Shown piece after piece: positions 5,786-8,245 of a stretch of DNA of 8,245 bases. Below the pieces are notes generated by a model. The model was not told where the DNA came from. It did no database searches and saw only the letters and a program-made list of their open reading frames with translations. Made by a program: the position numbers and the translations under genes. The stretch is taken from assembly GCA_947455875.1 (NCBI GenBank), contig CANGSD010000041.1, positions 1 to 8,245 on the forward strand, given 5' to 3'. Every line of letters starts with the position of its first letter. Positions within the stretch are counted from its first letter, which is position 1. The stretch comes from Comamonadaceae bacterium. Its GTDB lineage: Bacteria > Pseudomonadota > Gammaproteobacteria > Burkholderiales > Burkholderiaceae.

Positions 5786-6769
5786 ATGACCACCCGCCGC
5801 CAATTGATCCAGGGCGCTGCCGCAGCCGGTTTGCTCGGCCTGGGCAACCTGCCCAGTCTCGCCCAAAGCCGCGTCGAGACGCTGCGCATCATCGTGGGAT
5901 TCCCCCCGGGCGGCACCACGGACGCTTTCGCTCGGCGCATCGGCGACAAACTGCGTGGCACCTATGCCAACACCGTGGTGATCGATAACAAGCCGGGCGC
6001 TGGCGGGCAACTGGGGGTGATGACACTCAAGGGCGCTGCCGCTGATGGCGCGCACATTCTGTATTCGCCGGCGTCGATGCTGACGATTTATCCGCACTCG
6101 TATTCCAAACTCAATTACGCGCAGTCCGATGTCGCCCCCATCGGCATGGGCCACTCGACCGACCATGCCTTCGTGGTGGGCCCCGCGGTTCCGGAATCCG
6201 TGAAGAACCTCAAGGACTTCATCGACTGGGCCCGCGCCAACCCGGGCAAGGCCAGCATCGGCAACCCGGCTGCGGGTTCGATGCCGCATTTGCTGGCAGG
6301 CCGCTTGGCCATGCTGGGCAACTTCCAGATCACCAACGTGCCCTTCCCGGGCTCCGGCCCCGCCATTCCGCAGGTGCTGGGCGGCCAACTGGCAGGGATG
6401 TCGTCTCCGCTGGGTGACTGGGTGCAGCACCATAAGGGCGGCAAGATCCGCATCCTGGCCACGTCCGGTCCGGAGCGTTCGCCGTACACCCCCGATGTGG
6501 CCACGTACCGCGAGCAGGGCTATGGCGAGCTGATGGTGCGTGAATGGTTCGGATTCTTCGCGCCTGCAGGCACTCCCGATGCGGTCCGCGACAGCCTGAA
6601 CACGGCGCTTCGCGCAGCGATGAACCAGCAGGACATTCGCGATTTCGTGACACCGCTGGCCGCCTACATTGAATCGAGCACCTCGGCCGAACACGTTCGG
6701 CGCCTCGGGGTGGACTCTGAGATGGCCCGTCGTCTGGTCACCGCCCTGGGCTTCAAGGCGGACTCCTGA
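5786..6769 (+). CDS. Bug-family (tripartite tricarboxylate transporter) solute-binding protein
   Basis: The 327-residue periplasmic receptor belongs to the TctC/Bug family. The N-terminus MTTRRQLIQGAAAAGLLGL has a twin-arginine pair and a hydrophobic core, with cleavage likely at SLA|QSR after residue 26, so export by Tat is probable. The mature protein opens with the family strand LRIIVGFPPGGTTDAFAR. It continues with VVIDNKPGAGGQLGV, the ligand-binding loop region, and then SIGNPAAGSMPHLLAG, VPFPGSGPAIPQVLGGQL and WFGFFAPAGTPDAV, all standard blocks. These proteins bind carboxylates, amino acids or aromatics. No TctA/TctB membrane genes are present, which is usual for orphan Bug genes in Burkholderiales. 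A good AGGAG site lies 9 nt before the ATG. The 111-bp gap before it probably contains its own promoter, though I see only weak matches. The ligand is unknown. Confidence 0.93.
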   Translation: MTTRRQLIQGAAAAGLLGLGNLPSLAQSRVETLRIIVGFPPGGTTDAFARRIGDKLRGTYANTVVIDNKPGAGGQLGVMTLKGAAADGAHILYSPASMLTIYPHSYSKLNYAQSDVAPIGMGHSTDHAFVVGPAVPESVKNLKDFIDWARANPGKASIGNPAAGSMPHLLAGRLAMLGNFQITNVPFPGSGPAIPQVLGGQLAGMSSPLGDWVQHHKGGKIRILATSGPERSPYTPDVATYREQGYGELMVREWFGFFAPAGTPDAVRDSLNTALRAAMNQQDIRDFVTPLAAYIESSTSAEHVRRLGVDSEMARRLVTALGFKADS

Positions 6770-6778
6770 TCTTGGATG

Positions 6779-6810
6779 GGCCGCGGCGGCTGCGGCCGCT
6801 TGCGGCTTTT
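6779..6810 (+). terminator. GC-rich terminator after the Bug gene
   Basis: Overlapping inverted repeats lie 10 bp after the stop: GGCCGC (6779-6784) with GCGGCC (6792-6797), or GCCG (6796-6799 side) with CGGC before TTTT at 6807-6810. The plus strand ends in four T, consistent with a rho-independent terminator. The opposite orientation has no T-run. Several mutually exclusive stems are possible, so the exact structure is uncertain. It separates the gene from the convergent ispB, whose stop codon starts at 6812. Confidence 0.55.
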
Positions 6811-7793
6811 CAGTGACGCCGATCCAGCAGCGACGAGGCCAGCTGTAGCAGGCCCTCGCTGTAGGCATTGCGAGGCAGCAGCGCCAGGCAATCAATGGCG
6901 CGCTGGGCCTCGGCAGCGGCGGCGCGGCGGGCCACTTCCAGCGCACCGGTCTCGCGCACGATCTCCACGATGGTGTCGAGCGCGTCCACCGAGCCCTGCT
7001 CGATGGCGCCACTGATCAGATCTCGCTGCGCCGGCGCCGCCCGCTCCATGGCGGCGATCAGCGGCAGCGTGGACTTGCCCTCGCGCAGGTCATCGCCCAG
7101 GTTCTTGCCCATCTCCGCGGCGTCGCCGTCGTAGTCGAGCACGTCGTCGATCACCTGAAAGGCCGTGCCCAGGGCCTGGCCGTAGTCGGCGCAGGCCTGT
7201 TCGACGGCGGGCGGGCTGCCGGCCAGCACGGCAGCCAGGCGCGTCGAGGCCTCGAACAGCTTGGCGGTCTTGGAGCGAATCACCCGCAGATAGCCTTCTT
7301 CGTCCAGCGAGGCGTCGTGCATGTTCATCAACTGCAGCACCTCGCCCTCGGCGATGACGTTGGTGGCCTCGGCCAGGATTTCCATCACGCGCATGTCGCG
7401 CGCGTCCAGCATCATCTGGAAGGCGCGCGAGTAGAGGAAGTCGCCCACCAGCACGCTGGCCGGATTGCCGAACATCTCGTTGGCGGTGGCCCGGCCCCGG
7501 CGCAGGGTGGAGTCGTCGACCACGTCGTCGTGCAGCAAGGTGGCGGTGTGGATGAATTCGACGACCGCCGCCAGGTTGAAGCGCTGGGCCCCCTGGTAGC
7601 CCAGGGCGCCGGAGACCAGCAGCAACAGGGCCGGCCGCAGCCGCTTGCCGCCGGCCGAAATGATGTAGCGGGCGACCTGACCGACCAGGGGGACGCCCGA
7701 ATCGAGCCGCTGGGCGATGACGGCGTCGACCTCGCGCATGTCGCCGGCAATCAAGGCGAGGGTCGAGGCGGCGGAGGCGGCGGAATCGGTCAA
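6810..7793 (-). CDS. ispB: Octaprenyl diphosphate synthase (trans-polyprenyl synthase)
   Basis: This 327-residue class I polyprenyl diphosphate synthase condenses isopentenyl diphosphate onto an allylic primer to build the ubiquinone side chain. Visible motifs are GGKRLRP (48-54), the first Asp-rich motif LLHDDVVDD (D89, D90, D93), KT at 175-176 and the second Asp-rich motif FQVIDDVLDY (D216, D217, D220). The residues just before the first motif (HTATLL) match E. coli IspB and are small, in line with a long-chain product; C8 is likely but C9/C10 cannot be excluded. Divergence from rplU is the same arrangement as in E. coli. The start is uncertain: TTG at 7793 gives an N-terminus about 5 residues longer than E. 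coli IspB and lies about 34 nt from a predicted transcript start, but it has no Shine-Dalgarno. An ATG at 7739 would cut off a conserved stretch. Confidence 0.93.
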   Translation of the reverse strand: MTDSAASAASTLALIAGDMREVDAVIAQRLDSGVPLVGQVARYIISAGGKRLRPALLLLVSGALGYQGAQRFNLAAVVEFIHTATLLHDDVVDDSTLRRGRATANEMFGNPASVLVGDFLYSRAFQMMLDARDMRVMEILAEATNVIAEGEVLQLMNMHDASLDEEGYLRVIRSKTAKLFEASTRLAAVLAGSPPAVEQACADYGQALGTAFQVIDDVLDYDGDAAEMGKNLGDDLREGKSTLPLIAAMERAAPAQRDLISGAIEQGSVDALDTIVEIVRETGALEVARRAAAAEAQRAIDCLALLPRNAYSEGLLQLASSLLDRRH

Positions 7794-7833
7794 GGAGGGG
7801 CCCGGGGTGGCGCGGCGGGTCAGAATTGGCCAG

Positions 7834-7839
7834 ATTATA
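7834..7839 (-). promoter_or_regulatory. -10 element of the ispB promoter
   Basis: The minus strand carries a perfect TATAAT. Transcription would start near 7827, giving a leader of about 34 nt to the TTG start at 7793. The region 16-18 bp upstream is GC-rich and contains no recognisable -35. The position just upstream of ispB, in the divergent spacer with rplU, supports the call. Confidence 0.5.
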
Positions 7840-7868
7840 GGGAGAGCGCCGCCCGAGGGGCCGCCGGT

Positions 7869-7897
7869 TTGCGAGTAATGACTAACTATGCTATAGT
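7869..7897 (+). promoter_or_regulatory. Sigma-70 promoter of rplU
   Basis: TTGCGA (7869-7874, 4 of 6) and TATAGT (7892-7897, 5 of 6) are separated by exactly 17 bp. A TG at 7889-7890 makes an extended -10. Transcription should start near 7904, about 48 nt before the rplU ATG. It points away from the ispB promoter in the same spacer. Confidence 0.75.
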
Positions 7898-7942
7898 CTT
7901 GGGCTCTCTCGGAAATCCGTCCGGGGAGAGATCAACCCCAAG
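7898..7942 (+). promoter_or_regulatory. Predicted hairpin in the rplU leader touching the ribosome site
   Basis: CTTGGG (7898-7903) can pair with CCCAAG (7937-7942), and CTCTCTC (7904-7910) with GGGAGAG (7924-7930, one G-U pair). Unpaired bases at 7931-7936 form a bulge. The outer arm includes the first two bases of the AGAGG ribosome site at 7941-7945. If transcription starts near 7904, only the inner stem would be in the RNA, so the outer pairs matter only with an earlier start. A role in autoregulation by L21 is an inference. Confidence 0.35.
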
Positions 7943-7951
7943 AGGTCTTTC

Positions 7952-8245
7952 ATGTACGCGGTCATAAAAACCGGCGGCAAGCAGTATCGCGTTGCCTCCG
8001 GCGAAAAAATTAAAGTAGAACAGATTGCTGCGGACGTAGGCCAGGAGATCGTGATCGACCAAGTGCTGGCTGTCGGCGACGGCAGCGGCTTGAAGGTCGG
8101 TACGCCCCTGGTGTCCGGTGCAACTGTCAAAGCCACGGTCGTGGCGCACGGCAAACACGACAAGGTTCGCATCTTCAAGATGCGCCGTCGTAAGCACTAT
8201 CAAAAACGCCAGGGCCATCGCCAGCAGTTCACCGAGCTGCAAATC
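7952..8245 (+). CDS. rplU: 50S ribosomal protein L21, 3' end cut by window
   Basis: The first 98 codons of ribosomal protein L21 are present. The opening [14 protein letters not shown] is the family start. The C-terminal signature runs through [19 protein letters not shown], with its basic cluster for 23S rRNA binding. E. coli L21 has 103 residues, so only about five residues and the stop are missing. The AGAGG ribosome site lies 6 nt before the ATG. In related genomes rpmA (L27) and obg normally follow, but that lies outside this window. Confidence 0.97.
   Translation, partial: MYAVIKTGGKQYRVASGEKIKVEQIAADVGQEIVIDQVLAVGDGSGLKVGTPLVSGATVKATVVAHGKHDKVRIFKMRRRKHYQKRQGHRQQFTELQI

Noticed and set aside
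5756..7012. A 418-residue minus-strand open frame across the Bug gene and the end of ispB
   Set aside because: It runs antisense to a well-supported Bug gene and out of frame with ispB, with no recognisable motif.
7317..7967. A 216-residue plus-strand open frame opposite ispB, running into rplU
   Set aside because: Low-complexity Gly/Gln/His composition, antisense to ispB and out of frame with rplU; a shadow frame.
1..8245. CRISPR arrays, insertion sequences or long direct repeats
   Set aside because: No regularly spaced repeats, transposase motifs or long terminal inverted repeats were found by reading both strands; short repeats cannot be excluded without computation.

Overview
This window looks like chromosomal DNA of a GC-rich betaproteobacterium, most likely Burkholderiales and possibly Comamonadaceae-like. 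The evidence is the divergent ispB / rplU pair, an orphan Bug-type periplasmic binding protein (a family greatly expanded in these bacteria), and the GC-rich codon use of the permease, Bug and ispB genes. The assignment is an inference from gene content; no taxonomic marker here was searched.

Layout from left to right. (a) 1-611, plus strand: the 3' part of a caspase-family (peptidase C14) gene whose start lies outside the window. (b) 655-830, minus strand: a tRNA-Pro(CGG) gene with a likely promoter upstream and a clear rho-independent terminator downstream. (c) 848-1249, minus strand: a small, lower-GC gene for an exported protein of unknown function with four cysteines in its mature part. 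(d) 1304-3221, minus strand: a tight three-gene operon, in transcription order nitrile hydratase alpha, nitrile hydratase beta and an isochorismatase-fold (N-carbamoylsarcosine-amidase-like) hydrolase. Alpha and beta are 2 bp apart, and beta and the hydrolase overlap by ATGA. The order suggests a nitrile to amide to acid route in which an isochorismatase-type enzyme replaces the usual amidase. No activator or metallochaperone gene is visible. (e) 3222-3439: a divergent intergenic region with a probable extended -10 promoter for the nitrile hydratase operon. (f) 3440-5674, plus strand: a SAM-dependent methyltransferase with an export signal, then an APC-family amino acid permease 30 bp downstream. 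(g) 5786-6769, plus strand: a Bug-family solute-binding protein with a twin-arginine signal, followed by a GC-rich terminator. (h) 6810-8245: the housekeeping pair ispB (minus) and rplU (plus, cut by the window end), with a readable divergent promoter region between them.

Parts (g)-(h) are ordinary chromosome apart from a predicted hairpin in the rplU leader. The most interesting block is the nitrile hydratase / isochorismatase operon, whose alpha subunit has an unusual doubled cysteine at the metal-claw motif. After it come the exported methyltransferase and the truncated caspase-like protein. I found no CRISPR array, insertion sequence, phage gene, integrase or long direct repeat.
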